From Pseudomonas sp. GV071 (GTDB taxonomy: Bacteria; Pseudomonadota; Gammaproteobacteria; Pseudomonadales; Pseudomonadaceae), in assembly GCF_003050835.1 (NCBI RefSeq), contig NZ_QAOJ01000001.1, positions 62,001 through 126,000 on the forward strand: a stretch of 64,000 nucleotides of DNA. The letters run 5' to 3'. A program made the position numbers and the translations under genes. The notes beneath the pieces were generated by a model. The model saw only the letters and a program-made list of their open reading frames with translations, was not told where the DNA came from and did not search any database. Positions 17,663-27,803 of this stretch are shown piece after piece. Within the stretch, counting starts at the first letter, position 1, and the number at the start of each line of letters is the position of its first letter.

Positions 17663-19189
17663 ATGTTGGAACACGCCCCAGCTACACCCAAGGCCACGGC
17701 CAGCTTACGCTTCAACGGCATCGGCAAAGAGTTTCCCGGGGTGAAAGCCCTGGCGCAGATCAGCTTTGAAGCCAAGCCCGGCAGCGTGCACGCCTTGATG
17801 GGCGAGAACGGCGCCGGAAAGTCGACCTTGCTGAAAATCCTCGGTGGCTTCTACACCCCCAATAGCGGTCACCTGCAGATCGGTGACCAGGCGCTGAGCT
17901 TCAAGTCGGCCGGTGACAGCATCGCCCACGGGGTGGCGGTGATTCACCAGGAACTGCAGTTGGTGCCGGAAATGTCGGTGGCGGAAAACCTGCTGTTGGG
18001 CCATATGCCCAGCCGCTTCGGCGTGGTCAATCGCGGTGCCATGGTGCGGCGCGCCCGCGAGCTGCTCAAAGGCCTGGCCGATGAAATCGACCCGCAGGCG
18101 CGCCTGGGCGATCTGTCTCTGGGGCAGCGGCAGTTGGTGGAGATTGCCAAGGCGATGTCGCGCAATGCCCATGTGATTGCGTTTGACGAACCCACCAGCA
18201 GCCTGTCGGCGCGCGAGATCGAGCGGTTGATGGTGATCATCGCCCGCCTGCGGGACGAGGGGCGGGTGATTCTCTATGTCTCGCACCGCATGGAAGAGGT
18301 GTTCAAGATCTGCGATGCGGTGACGGTGTTCAAGGATGGCCGGTATGTATGCACCTTCGAGGACATGCAGCAGCTGAGCGTCGACCAATTGGTCAACTGC
18401 ATGGTCGGGCGCAACATCGAAGACATCTATAACTACCGCCCGCGTGAACAGGGTGAGGTGGCGTTACGCGTGCAGGGGCTGCTAGGCCACGGCGTGGTCG
18501 AGCCGGCCAACTTCAACGTGCGGCGCGGCGAAATTCTTGGCTTGTTTGGGTTGGTCGGCGCCGGCCGTACCGAGTTGCTGCGCCTGCTCGCCGGCCTGGC
18601 GAAAAAAGACGCCGGGCAGTTGCTGCTGGAAGGGCAGGACGTGCACCTCGACTCGCCGCGTGATGCCATCGCTGCCGGGGTGTTGTTATGCCCGGAGGAC
18701 CGCAAGAAAGAGGGCATCGTGCCGCTCGCCAGTGTGGCGGAAAACATCAACATCAGCGCCCGCAGCCACCACGCGAAAGTGGCGGGGCTGATCAACAACA
18801 GCTGGGAACGCAGCAACGCGCAAAAGCAGATCGCCGCGCTGAATATCCGCACGCCGTCAGCCAACCAGCCAATCATGTTTCTCTCCGGCGGCAACCAGCA
18901 AAAAGCCATTCTCGGCCGCTGGCTGTCGATGCCGATGAAAGTGCTGCTGCTCGACGAGCCCACGCGCGGCATCGATGTCGGGGCCAAGGCCGAGATCTAC
19001 CAGATCATTCATAACCTGGCGGAGCAGGGCATCGCCGTGATTGTGGTGTCCAGCGATCTGATGGAAGTCATGGGGATTTCCGACCGAATTCTGGTGATGA
19101 GTGAGGGCGCCATTACCGGCGAGCTCCGGCGTGACGAGGCGGACGAAGCCCGCCTGTTGCAACTGGCCCTCCCGCGTTCGCGCAACTAA
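17663..19189 (+). CDS. Sugar ABC importer ATPase with two nucleotide-binding domains, AraG-like
   Basis: A 508-residue tandem ATPase. The first domain has Walker A GENGAGKST (about 50-58), signature LSLGQRQ and Walker B VIAFDEPTS. The second has the non-standard P-loop GLVGAGRTE typical of this class, LSGGNQQK and VLLLDEPTRGID. It powers uptake of a pentose or hexose through the permease encoded next. AGGAGG lies seven bases before the ATG; the in-frame extension to 17648 would include the RBS. An 17-base gap separates it from the permease gene. Confidence 0.93.
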   Translation: MLEHAPATPKATASLRFNGIGKEFPGVKALAQISFEAKPGSVHALMGENGAGKSTLLKILGGFYTPNSGHLQIGDQALSFKSAGDSIAHGVAVIHQELQLVPEMSVAENLLLGHMPSRFGVVNRGAMVRRARELLKGLADEIDPQARLGDLSLGQRQLVEIAKAMSRNAHVIAFDEPTSSLSAREIERLMVIIARLRDEGRVILYVSHRMEEVFKICDAVTVFKDGRYVCTFEDMQQLSVDQLVNCMVGRNIEDIYNYRPREQGEVALRVQGLLGHGVVEPANFNVRRGEILGLFGLVGAGRTELLRLLAGLAKKDAGQLLLEGQDVHLDSPRDAIAAGVLLCPEDRKKEGIVPLASVAENINISARSHHAKVAGLINNSWERSNAQKQIAALNIRTPSANQPIMFLSGGNQQKAILGRWLSMPMKVLLLDEPTRGIDVGAKAEIYQIIHNLAEQGIAVIVVSSDLMEVMGISDRILVMSEGAITGELRRDEADEARLLQLALPRSRN

Positions 19190-19206
19190 ACGTCTTCGAG
19201 GTGTGT

Positions 19207-20172
19207 ATGTCACAGGTTAAAAAAGCCAATGGGTTGTGGATGGGGTTGGGTCAGCGCAAGTTCTTCGATGATTGGGTGATGCTGCTGGCGGCCATCGGCA
19301 TCTTTCTGTTCTGCACCCTGTTTATCGATAACTTCCTTTCACCGCTGAACATGCGCGGCCTCGGGCTGGCGATTTCCACCACCGGGATTGCTGCCTGCAC
19401 CATGCTGTTTTGCCTGGCGTCCGGGCATTTCGATTTATCCGTGGGCTCGGTGATCGCCTGCGCCGGGGTGGTGGCGGGGATCGTCATGCGCGACACCGAC
19501 AGCGTCTTTCTCGGTGTCAGTGCGGCGCTGGCCATGGGGCTGTGTGTGGGCCTGATCAATGGCATCGTGATCGCCAAACTAAAGATTAATGCGCTGATCA
19601 CCACCCTGGCGACCATGCAGATCGTCCGTGGCCTGGCCTACATCTTTTCCAACGGCAAGGCGGTCGGGGTTTCCAACGAAGGCTTTTTTATCTTCGGTAA
19701 CGGCCAACTGTTCGGCGTGCCAGTGCCCATCGTGATCACCCTGGTGTGCTTCCTGTTCTTTGGCTGGCTGCTCAACTACACCACCTACGGGCGTAATACG
19801 TTGGCCATCGGTGGTAATCAGGAGGCGGCGTTGCTGGCCGGTGTACATGTTGACCGCACCAAGATCATTATCTTCGCCACCCATGGCCTGATCGGCGCGT
19901 TGGCCGGGGTGATTCTGGCTTCGCGGATGACCTCGGGCCAGCCGATGATCGGCCAGGGGTTCGAGCTGACGGTGATTTCCGCCTGCGTGTTGGGCGGGGT
20001 GTCGCTCAGTGGTGGTATTGGCATGGTTCGCCATGTGATCGCCGGGGTGCTGATTCTGGCCATCATCGAAAACGCGATGAACCTGAAGAACATCGACACC
20101 TTCTATCAATACGTCATCCGCGGCTCGATTCTGCTGGTGGCGGTGATCATCGACCGGCTCAAGCAGCGCTGA
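19207..20172 (+). CDS. Sugar ABC importer permease, AraH-like
   Basis: A 321-residue integral membrane protein of the AraH/RbsC family with about eight to ten hydrophobic helices. Conserved family segments are seen, such as GHFDLSVGSVIA and the cytoplasmic coupling loop around GRNTLAIGGNQEAALLAGV (about 198-216). Together with the preceding binding protein and ATPase it makes a complete importer of the arabinose/galactose type. The ATG at 19207 is preferred over the GTG at 19201. Confidence 0.93.
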   Translation: MSQVKKANGLWMGLGQRKFFDDWVMLLAAIGIFLFCTLFIDNFLSPLNMRGLGLAISTTGIAACTMLFCLASGHFDLSVGSVIACAGVVAGIVMRDTDSVFLGVSAALAMGLCVGLINGIVIAKLKINALITTLATMQIVRGLAYIFSNGKAVGVSNEGFFIFGNGQLFGVPVPIVITLVCFLFFGWLLNYTTYGRNTLAIGGNQEAALLAGVHVDRTKIIIFATHGLIGALAGVILASRMTSGQPMIGQGFELTVISACVLGGVSLSGGIGMVRHVIAGVLILAIIENAMNLKNIDTFYQYVIRGSILLVAVIIDRLKQR

Positions 20173-20236
20173 GCCTGGGCAGCGGCCGGGGCGAGCGGCC
20201 ATAATGCTGCCCGCCGTTTCCCATTAAAGGTTACCT

Positions 20237-21025
20237 ATGCAGGACGACGACGGAAAAACCGCCGCGCCCACCGGCACCCAGACGCTGTTGCGCGGCCTCG
20301 GTGTGGTGCAGGCCGTGGCCAGTGGCGCGCGTGATCTCAAGCAGATTGCGCAACTGATCGGCACCACCCGCAGCACCACCCATCGCCTGGCCAGTTGCCT
20401 GGTGGATGAACGCTACCTGCGCGTAGTGCCCCAGGTGGGTTATCTGCTCGGGCCGAAGTTGATCGAACTGGGCTTTCAGGCCCGCGAGGCGTTGCCCTTG
20501 GCGACCCTGGCAACCCCTTATCTTGATGAACTGTCAGCGCTGACTGGCGACACCGTGCACCTGGCGATCCGCGAGGATGACGATGTTTTGTACCTGCACA
20601 AGAATCCTGGGCGTAATGGCCCGGAGATGCGTTCGCGGGTCGGCCACCGTATGCCGCTGGCGCGCACCGGTATCGGCAAAGCCTTGCTGCTCGACTGCTC
20701 GGCGCAGGAATGGCAGCGCCTGTATGAGGTCAGCCAGCCGGTGGGCGGCAAAAATCGGCTATGGCCGCAGCACGAAGAAGCCACATGGGAGCAGTTTCAG
20801 CAGCGCATGCTCGAGTATACGGCGGGCGGTTACGCCTTCGATCTGGAGGACAACGAGCCGTCGATTCGCTGCGTAGCGGCGCCGGTGCGTGATGCCAGCG
20901 GAAAGATTGTCGCCGCCATCAGCGTGGCCAGTACGGTTCCTTATATGTCGCTGGACAAGATGCAGGGGCTGATAGCGCCGGTGAAGAAGGCCGCTGCTGA
21001 GCTGTCGGCAGAGCTGGGCGGCTGA
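20237..21025 (+). CDS. IclR-family transcriptional regulator, probably of the galactose/galactonate cluster
   Basis: 262 residues. The N-terminal winged helix (about 14-75) contains LKQIAQLIGTTRSTTHRLASCL as the recognition region, and the C-terminal IclR effector domain runs from about 85 to 255 (GHRMPLARTGIGKALL is the family hallmark). It is on the same strand as the operon, 64 bases downstream of the permease gene, so it may be co-transcribed. Such regulators usually repress nearby catabolic genes and respond to a pathway sugar acid. The dyad at 11802-11818 is a candidate site. Confidence 0.9.
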   Translation: MQDDDGKTAAPTGTQTLLRGLGVVQAVASGARDLKQIAQLIGTTRSTTHRLASCLVDERYLRVVPQVGYLLGPKLIELGFQAREALPLATLATPYLDELSALTGDTVHLAIREDDDVLYLHKNPGRNGPEMRSRVGHRMPLARTGIGKALLLDCSAQEWQRLYEVSQPVGGKNRLWPQHEEATWEQFQQRMLEYTAGGYAFDLEDNEPSIRCVAAPVRDASGKIVAAISVASTVPYMSLDKMQGLIAPVKKAAAELSAELGG

Positions 21026-21186
21026 GTTTGTCCTTATATATAGAAAGGCCTTTTGTAGGCCAAATCAGAGTGTTTTTCCCGTTGACGACCTGTGTGGTGA
21101 CTTCTTGAGTTTTCGCCACTAGAATGCATGCCCTTGATTCTGGGGCCGGAAACGGCCGGCTAACGTCTGTGCAACGAGGAATATCC

Positions 21187-22497
21187 ATGCAAGTTTCTGT
21201 TGAAAATACTTCCGCTCTTGAGCGTCGTATGACCATTGGCGTTCCTGCTGAACGCATCGAGACCGAAGTAAACAAGCGTCTGCAGCAGACTGCACGCCGT
21301 GCCAAGGTCCCGGGCTTCCGCCCAGGCAAAGTGCCGATGAGCGTTATCCGTCAGCGTTATGAAGACGCTGCTCGTCAGGAAGCCCTGAGCGACCTGATCC
21401 AGGCCACCTTCTACGAAGCAGTGGTTGAGCAGAAGCTGAACCCGGCTGGCGCCCCTGCCGTACAGCCAAAAACCTTCGAAAAAGGCAAAGACCTCGAATA
21501 CGTCGCCACCTTCGAAGTGTTCCCTGAGTTCCAGGTTGCCGGCTTCGACAGCATTGCTATCGAGCGCCTGCAAGCCGAAGTCGCTGATGCCGACCTCGAC
21601 AACATGCTGGAAATCCTGCGCAAGCAGAACACCCGTTTTGAAACTGCTGAGCGCGCCGCGCAGAAAGACGACCAGGTCAACATCGACTTCGTCGGCAAAG
21701 TTGACGGCGAAGCTTTCGCTGGCGGCTCGGCCAAAGGCACTCAGCTGGTTATCGGTTCCGGCCGCATGATCCCTGGCTTCGAAGACGGCCTGGAAGGCGC
21801 CAAAGCAGGCGAAGAGCGCGTGCTGAAGCTGACTTTCCCAGCTGACTATCAGAACCTGGAACTGGCCGGCAAAGAAGCCGAGTTCACCGTTACCGTGAAC
21901 AGCGTTGCCGAGCCGAAACTGCCTGAGCTGAACGACGATTTCTTCGCCCTGTTCGGCATCAAGGAAGGCGGTCTGGAAGGTTTCCGCACCGAAGTTCGCA
22001 AGAACATGGAGCGCGAACTGCGTCAGGCGATCAAGTCCAAGGTTAAAAACCAAGTGATGGAAGGCCTACTGTCGGCCAACCCGATCGAAGTGCCAAAGGC
22101 TTTGCTGAGCAACGAAGTTGACCGTCTGCGCGTACAAGCTGTGCAGCAGTTCGGTGGCAACATCAAGCCAGACCAACTGCCGGCCGAGCTGTTCGAAGAG
22201 CAAGCCAAGCGCCGTGTCGTGCTGGGTCTGATCGTTGCTGAAGTGGTCAAGCAATTCGAACTGAAGCCAGACGAAGCCCGCGTTCGCGAAATGATTCAGG
22301 AAATGGCTTCGGCCTACCAAGAGCCTGAACAAGTCGTGTCCTGGTACTACAAAAACGACCAGCAACTGAACGAAGTTCGTTCGGTTGTACTGGAAGAACA
22401 AGTTGTAGATACTGTCCTGCAGAAGGCCAATGTGACCGATAAGCAGGTCTCTTACGAAGAAGCGGTCAAGCCGGCAGAAGCGCCACAAGCAGCCTGA
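21187..22497 (+). CDS. tig: Trigger factor, ribosome-bound chaperone and prolyl isomerase
   Basis: 436 residues, the usual Pseudomonas length. The N-terminal ribosome-binding domain carries the signature GFRPGKVP (about 42-49). An FKBP-type PPIase domain follows (about 160-245; [17 protein letters not shown]), then the long helical C-terminal arms. It binds nascent chains at the ribosome exit. An RBS (CGAGGAA) precedes the ATG; an upstream in-frame ATG at 21124 is too far out. It heads the conserved order tig-clpP-clpX-lon. The 160-base gap before it (21026-21186) holds a small GGCCT/AGGCC hairpin and no gene. Confidence 0.98.
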   Translation: MQVSVENTSALERRMTIGVPAERIETEVNKRLQQTARRAKVPGFRPGKVPMSVIRQRYEDAARQEALSDLIQATFYEAVVEQKLNPAGAPAVQPKTFEKGKDLEYVATFEVFPEFQVAGFDSIAIERLQAEVADADLDNMLEILRKQNTRFETAERAAQKDDQVNIDFVGKVDGEAFAGGSAKGTQLVIGSGRMIPGFEDGLEGAKAGEERVLKLTFPADYQNLELAGKEAEFTVTVNSVAEPKLPELNDDFFALFGIKEGGLEGFRTEVRKNMERELRQAIKSKVKNQVMEGLLSANPIEVPKALLSNEVDRLRVQAVQQFGGNIKPDQLPAELFEEQAKRRVVLGLIVAEVVKQFELKPDEARVREMIQEMASAYQEPEQVVSWYYKNDQQLNEVRSVVLEEQVVDTVLQKANVTDKQVSYEEAVKPAEAPQAA

Positions 22498-22519
22498 CCC
22501 CTACCGTCGTACGAGCAAC

Positions 22520-22547
22520 CATAAGCCAGCCTTCGTGCTGGCTTATG
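22520..22547 (+). terminator. Hairpin after tig
   Basis: The perfect 11-pair stem CATAAGCCAGC / GCTGGCTTATG has a six-base loop, 20 bases after the stop. The 3' side is only weakly T-rich, so it may attenuate rather than fully end transcription into clpP. Confidence 0.65.
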
Positions 22548-22587
22548 TGTATTTGAGACATGACAAAAGCTAGGGAGCGTCGGATAC

Positions 22588-23232
22588 ATGTCCAGTAATC
22601 CTTTTATGCCGCAATCGCATGACATCCAGGCCGCTGGTGGTCTGGTGCCTATGGTTATCGAGCAGTCCGCCCGTGGCGAACGCGCTTATGACATCTACTC
22701 GCGCCTGCTCAAAGAGCGCGTGATTTTCCTCATCGGCCCGGTAGAAGACTACATGGCCAACCTGGTAGCAGCGCAGTTGCTGTTCCTGGAAGCGGAAAAC
22801 CCGGACAAAGACATCCACCTCTATATCAACTCGCCAGGCGGTTCGGTAACGGCGGGTATGTCGATCTACGACACCATGCAGTTCATCAAGCCTGACGTGT
22901 CCACCATCTGCATCGGCCAAGCCTGCAGCATGGGCGCCTTGCTGTTGGCTGGTGGCGCTGCGGGCAAGCGTTACTGCCTGCCGCACTCGCGCATGATGAT
23001 TCACCAGCCGCTGGGCGGCTTCCAGGGCCAGGCCTCGGATATCGAGATTCACACCCGTGAAATCCTCACCATCCGCGACCGTCTGAACCAGATTCTGGCG
23101 CACCATACCGGTCAACCGATTGACGTCATCGCCCGTGATACCGACCGTGACAACTTCATGAGTGGAGAAGTCGCGGTAAATTACGGTCTGATCGATAAGG
23201 TTCTGAGCAAGCGGGAAATGGCGGCTCAATAA
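22588..23232 (+). CDS. clpP: ATP-dependent Clp protease proteolytic subunit
   Basis: A 214-residue serine peptidase that forms two seven-subunit rings and degrades proteins unfolded by ClpX or ClpA. The catalytic triad is visible as Ser114 (GQACSMG), His139 (MIHQPLGG) and Asp188 (DTDRDN), with the same spacing as in E. coli. A short N-terminal propeptide is likely. An RBS (TAGGGAG) precedes the ATG. It lies 103 bases upstream of clpX. Confidence 0.98.
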   Translation: MSSNPFMPQSHDIQAAGGLVPMVIEQSARGERAYDIYSRLLKERVIFLIGPVEDYMANLVAAQLLFLEAENPDKDIHLYINSPGGSVTAGMSIYDTMQFIKPDVSTICIGQACSMGALLLAGGAAGKRYCLPHSRMMIHQPLGGFQGQASDIEIHTREILTIRDRLNQILAHHTGQPIDVIARDTDRDNFMSGEVAVNYGLIDKVLSKREMAAQ

Positions 23233-23268
23233 ACCTTTCGGCGGCGGTCAGTGATACACGGCCGCCTT

Positions 23269-23288
23269 GCGGGCTTGAAAATGCCCGC
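23269..23288 (+). terminator. Weak hairpin between clpP and clpX
   Basis: GCGGGC / GCCCGC with an AT-rich eight-base loop is followed by ATTTG. It is too short of T residues to call a strong terminator and may only reduce read-through. Confidence 0.4.
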
Positions 23289-23335
23289 ATTTGCCCTCAT
23301 CTTGTGTTTCAAGCCTATCGGATTGGATTGAACGA

Positions 23336-24616
<1,281 letters not shown>

Positions 24617-24636
24617 AACACGTTTGTCACATGTTG

Positions 24637-24667
24637 AAAGCAAGGGGCCTGCGGGCCCCTTTGCTTT
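24637..24667 (+). terminator. Terminator after clpX
   Basis: GCAAGGGGCC-TGC-GGGCCCCTTTGC forms a strong GC stem with A and T flanks and ends in a TTTT run, 20 bases after the clpX stop. It separates clpX from the lon promoter. Confidence 0.85.
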
Positions 24668-24680
24668 TCCTGCTACAGCG

Positions 24681-24709
24681 CTTGTTTTTTGTTTGGGCTG
24701 CCCCCATCT
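24681..24709 (+). promoter_or_regulatory. Heat-shock (sigma-32) promoter of lon
   Basis: CTTGTTT (24681-24687), 14 bases, then CCCCATCT (24702-24709). The -10 element matches the RpoH consensus CCCCATNT exactly and the -35 begins with the essential CTTG. It lies about 60 bases before the lon ATG; lon is a known heat-shock gene. Confidence 0.8.
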
Positions 24710-24768
24710 TAGGTCCAAGGGTATTCCCACCTGTTTACGGCCGAATGGCCGCCGTAGAGCTGAAAATC

Positions 24769-27165
24769 ATGAAGACAACTGTCGAATTGCCTCTCTTGCC
24801 ACTGCGCGATGTCGTGGTTTACCCACATATGGTGATCCCACTGTTCGTGGGCCGCGAAAAGTCCATTGAGGCCCTCGAGGCCGCCATGACCGGCGACAAG
24901 CAGATCCTGCTGGTAGCCCAGAAGAACCCTGCCGACGATGATCCTGCCGAAGACGCCTTGTACCGCGTCGGCACCGTTGCCACTGTTTTGCAATTACTGA
25001 AACTGCCCGACGGTACTGTCAAAGTGCTGGTCGAAGGCGAGCAGCGCGGTTCCATCGAGCGTTTTATCGAGATCGACGGTCACTGCCGTGCGCAGGTCGA
25101 GCTGATCGAGGAAGTTGACGCCGCGGAGCGTGAGTCCGAAGTTTTTACCCGCAGCCTGCTCAGCCAATTCGAGCAGTATGTGCAGTTGGGCAAGAAGGTC
25201 CCGGCTGAAGTATTGTCCTCGCTCAACAGCATTGATGAGCCAAGCCGCCTGGTCGACACCATGGCTGCGCACATGGCGCTGAAAATCGAGCAGAAACAGG
25301 AAATCCTCGAAATCACCGATCTGGCCCAGCGCGTCGAGCACGTGCTGGCCTTGTTGGATGCCGAGATCGACCTGCTCCAGGTCGAGAAGCGCATCCGCGG
25401 TCGGGTGAAAAAGCAGATGGAGCGCAGCCAGCGCGAGTACTACCTGAATGAGCAGATGAAGGCCATTCAGAAAGAGCTCGGTGATGGCGATGAAGGCCAT
25501 AACGAACTCGACGAGCTGAAAAAGCGCGTCGAGAACGCTGGTCTCACCAAAGAGGCCCACGCCAAGGCTCACGCCGAGCTGAACAAGCTCAAGCAAATGT
25601 CGCCGATGTCCGCTGAAGCCACTGTGGTGCGCTCCTACATCGACTGGCTGGTGAACGTGCCGTGGAAAGCCGAGAGCAAGGTGCGTCTGGATCTGGCCAA
25701 GGCGGAAGACATTCTGGATGCCGATCATTACGGTCTGGAAGAGGTCAAGGAGCGCATCCTTGAGTACCTCGCCGTGCAAAAGCGCGTGAAAAAAGTCAAA
25801 GGTCCGGTGCTCTGCCTGGTGGGCCCGCCTGGCGTAGGTAAAACCTCGCTGGCTGAATCCATCGCTCATGCCACCAACCGCAAGTTTGTGCGTATGGCCT
25901 TGGGTGGTGTGCGTGATGAAGCGGAAATCCGCGGTCACCGCCGTACCTATATCGGTTCTATGCCTGGCCGTCTTATTCAGAAGATGACCAAGGTCGGTGT
26001 GCGCAATCCGCTGTTCCTGCTCGATGAAATCGACAAGATGGGCCAGGACATGCGTGGCGACCCGGCGTCGGCGTTGTTGGAAGTGCTCGATCCTGAGCAA
26101 AACCACAACTTCAACGACCATTATCTGGAGGTCGATTACGACCTCTCCGACGTGATGTTCCTCTGCACCGCCAACTCCATGAACATTCCGGCGCCATTGC
26201 TGGACCGTATGGAAGTGATCCGTCTGCCCGGTTATACCGAGGACGAAAAGGTCAATATCGCGGTGAAGTACCTCGCGCCCAAACAGCTGCAGGCCAATGG
26301 CCTGAAGAAGGGCGAGCTGGAGTTCGAGGACGCTGCGATTCGCGACATGATCCGCTACTACACCCGCGAAGCCGGTGTGCGTAGCCTGGAACGGCAAATC
26401 GCCAAGGTTTGTCGCAAAGCGGTGAAAGAGCACTTCCGCGAGAAGCGTATGAAGGTGCTGGTGGCGGCCGATTCGCTCGAACATTTCCTCGGCGTGAGCA
26501 AGTACCGCTACGGTCTGGCTGAACAACAGGACCAGATTGGTCAGGTAACCGGTCTGGCATGGACGCAAGTGGGCGGCGAATTACTGACCATCGAAGCGGC
26601 TGTGGTGCCGGGTAAAGGGCAGTTGATCAAGACCGGTTCGCTGGGCGATGTGATGGTCGAATCGATCACAGCAGCGCTCACTGTGGTGCGCAGTCGAGCC
26701 AAGAGCCTGGGGGTCGCTCTGGACTTCCACGAGAAGCGCGACATCCATATCCACATGCCGGAAGGGGCGACCCCTAAAGATGGCCCCAGCGCTGGCGTTG
26801 GCATGTGTACGGCCCTGGTTTCGGCCCTGACTCAGATCCCGGTGCGCGCCGATGTCGCCATGACTGGTGAGATCACGTTACGAGGTCAGGTTTTGGCGAT
26901 TGGTGGCTTGAAGGAAAAACTTCTGGCAGCCCATCGGGGTGGAATCAAGATCGTGATTATTCCCGAAGAGAACGTTCGTGATCTGAAAGAGATTCCGGAG
27001 AATATTAAGGCTGACCTGCAGATTAAACCGGTTAAATGGATTGACGAGGTCCTGCAAATTGCGCTGCAATACGCCCCGGAGCCCTTGCCCGATGCGGCTC
27101 CGGAGATGGTTGCAAAGGATGACAAACGCGAGACTGATTCCAAGGAGCGAATTAGCACGCATTAG
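24769..27165 (+). CDS. lon: ATP-dependent Lon protease
   Basis: A 798-residue LonA protease degrading misfolded and regulatory proteins. An N-terminal substrate-binding domain (about 1-210; [15 protein letters not shown]) and a coiled region precede the AAA+ domain with Walker A GPPGVGKT (about 352-359). The proteolytic domain has the Ser674-Lys717 dyad in PKDGPSAG and GGLKEK. The start MKTTVELP at 24769 gives the standard length; the open frame reaches back to 24631, but that part overlaps the heat-shock promoter and terminator. Confidence 0.98.
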   Translation: MKTTVELPLLPLRDVVVYPHMVIPLFVGREKSIEALEAAMTGDKQILLVAQKNPADDDPAEDALYRVGTVATVLQLLKLPDGTVKVLVEGEQRGSIERFIEIDGHCRAQVELIEEVDAAERESEVFTRSLLSQFEQYVQLGKKVPAEVLSSLNSIDEPSRLVDTMAAHMALKIEQKQEILEITDLAQRVEHVLALLDAEIDLLQVEKRIRGRVKKQMERSQREYYLNEQMKAIQKELGDGDEGHNELDELKKRVENAGLTKEAHAKAHAELNKLKQMSPMSAEATVVRSYIDWLVNVPWKAESKVRLDLAKAEDILDADHYGLEEVKERILEYLAVQKRVKKVKGPVLCLVGPPGVGKTSLAESIAHATNRKFVRMALGGVRDEAEIRGHRRTYIGSMPGRLIQKMTKVGVRNPLFLLDEIDKMGQDMRGDPASALLEVLDPEQNHNFNDHYLEVDYDLSDVMFLCTANSMNIPAPLLDRMEVIRLPGYTEDEKVNIAVKYLAPKQLQANGLKKGELEFEDAAIRDMIRYYTREAGVRSLERQIAKVCRKAVKEHFREKRMKVLVAADSLEHFLGVSKYRYGLAEQQDQIGQVTGLAWTQVGGELLTIEAAVVPGKGQLIKTGSLGDVMVESITAALTVVRSRAKSLGVALDFHEKRDIHIHMPEGATPKDGPSAGVGMCTALVSALTQIPVRADVAMTGEITLRGQVLAIGGLKEKLLAAHRGGIKIVIIPEENVRDLKEIPENIKADLQIKPVKWIDEVLQIALQYAPEPLPDAAPEMVAKDDKRETDSKERISTH

Positions 27166-27178
27166 CCGGGGGGCTTCC

Positions 27179-27208
27179 TTGACACATTTTTAGAGCCCTT
27201 GTTATAAA
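27179..27208 (+). promoter_or_regulatory. Strong sigma-70 promoter of hupB
   Basis: A consensus TTGACA (27179-27184) and TATAAA (27203-27208) are 18 bases apart, leaving a leader of about 85 bases before the GTG start. This fits the high expression of HU. Confidence 0.8.
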
Positions 27209-27302
27209 GCGGCTCTTCTTGTGCCAAATGGCCTTCCAGCACCGTTTTTGCTTTCACCCAAAAATTAAGAAATAAACTCAAACAGGAATAAGGGGACTTA
27301 GA

Positions 27303-27575
27303 GTGAACAAGTCGGAACTGATTGATGCTATCGCCGCATCTGCTGATATCCCGAAAGCTGTAGCTGGCCGCGCGCTGGACGCAGTAATCGAATCCGTAAC
27401 TGGCGCTCTCAAGGCTGGTGATTCGGTTGTACTGGTAGGCTTCGGTACTTTCGCTGTTAAAGAACGTGCTGCTCGTACTGGCCGTAACCCACAGACTGGT
27501 AAGCCGATCAGCATCGCTGCTGCTAAGATCCCAGGCTTCAAAGCTGGTAAAGCTCTGAAAGACGCCGTTAACTAA
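27303..27575 (+). CDS. hupB: DNA-binding protein HU-beta
   Basis: A 90-residue nucleoid protein of the HU/IHF family. [11 protein letters not shown] at the start and the DNA-binding arm around [10 protein letters not shown] with the proline that inserts into the minor groove are visible. The start codon is GTG, preceded by AAGGGG; no better ATG exists. The codons are strongly biased, as in abundant proteins. It has its own promoter and a hairpin over its 3' end, so it is probably transcribed alone between lon and ppiD. Confidence 0.98.
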   Translation: MNKSELIDAIAASADIPKAVAGRALDAVIESVTGALKAGDSVVLVGFGTFAVKERAARTGRNPQTGKPISIAAAKIPGFKAGKALKDAVN

Positions 27576-27583
27576 GCGTCTTT
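27558..27583 (+). terminator. Hairpin spanning the hupB stop codon
   Basis: AAAGACGC inside the last codons pairs with GCGTCTTT just after the stop, with the TAA in the loop, and TTT/TTTT follow. Coding sequence thus forms half of a probable terminator. Confidence 0.65.
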
Positions 27584-27710
27584 CGGGTTTTGCCCACCTC
27601 GGTCAGCTTCAACACTGATCGGGTCGCGAGGCGGTAGAGCAGGGCCGGTTAGTTTATTGACCCCACTCTGAAGAGGCTCCACAGGAGTCTTGATCGCCCC
27701 GCCAGCTACG

Positions 27711-27740
27711 AGAAGGCGCATCCTCGGATGCGCCTTTCTT
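27711..27740 (+). terminator. Terminator between hupB and ppiD
   Basis: AAGGCGCATC-CTCG-GATGCGCCTT followed by TCTTCT. A second signal about 130 bases after the hupB hairpin; the stretch between them (27584-27710) shows no gene. Confidence 0.8.
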
Positions 27741-27803
27741 CTATCCGGATTCTACCCACGCTCCACGGCCGCTTATTTCAGTACGGTCGTTTCTGGGGGA
27801 CGC

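Noticed and set aside
10722-21186. Search for an att duplication of the tRNA-Leu 3' end near tig
   Set aside because: No copy of the T-arm/acceptor sequence was seen between 20.1 and 21.2 kb, and no integrase gene is present, so an integrative element cannot be claimed.
27584-27660. Possible tRNA or small RNA after hupB (stretch with GGTAGAGCAGGG)
   Set aside because: It resembles a D-arm locally, but no acceptor, anticodon or T-arm can be folded around it.
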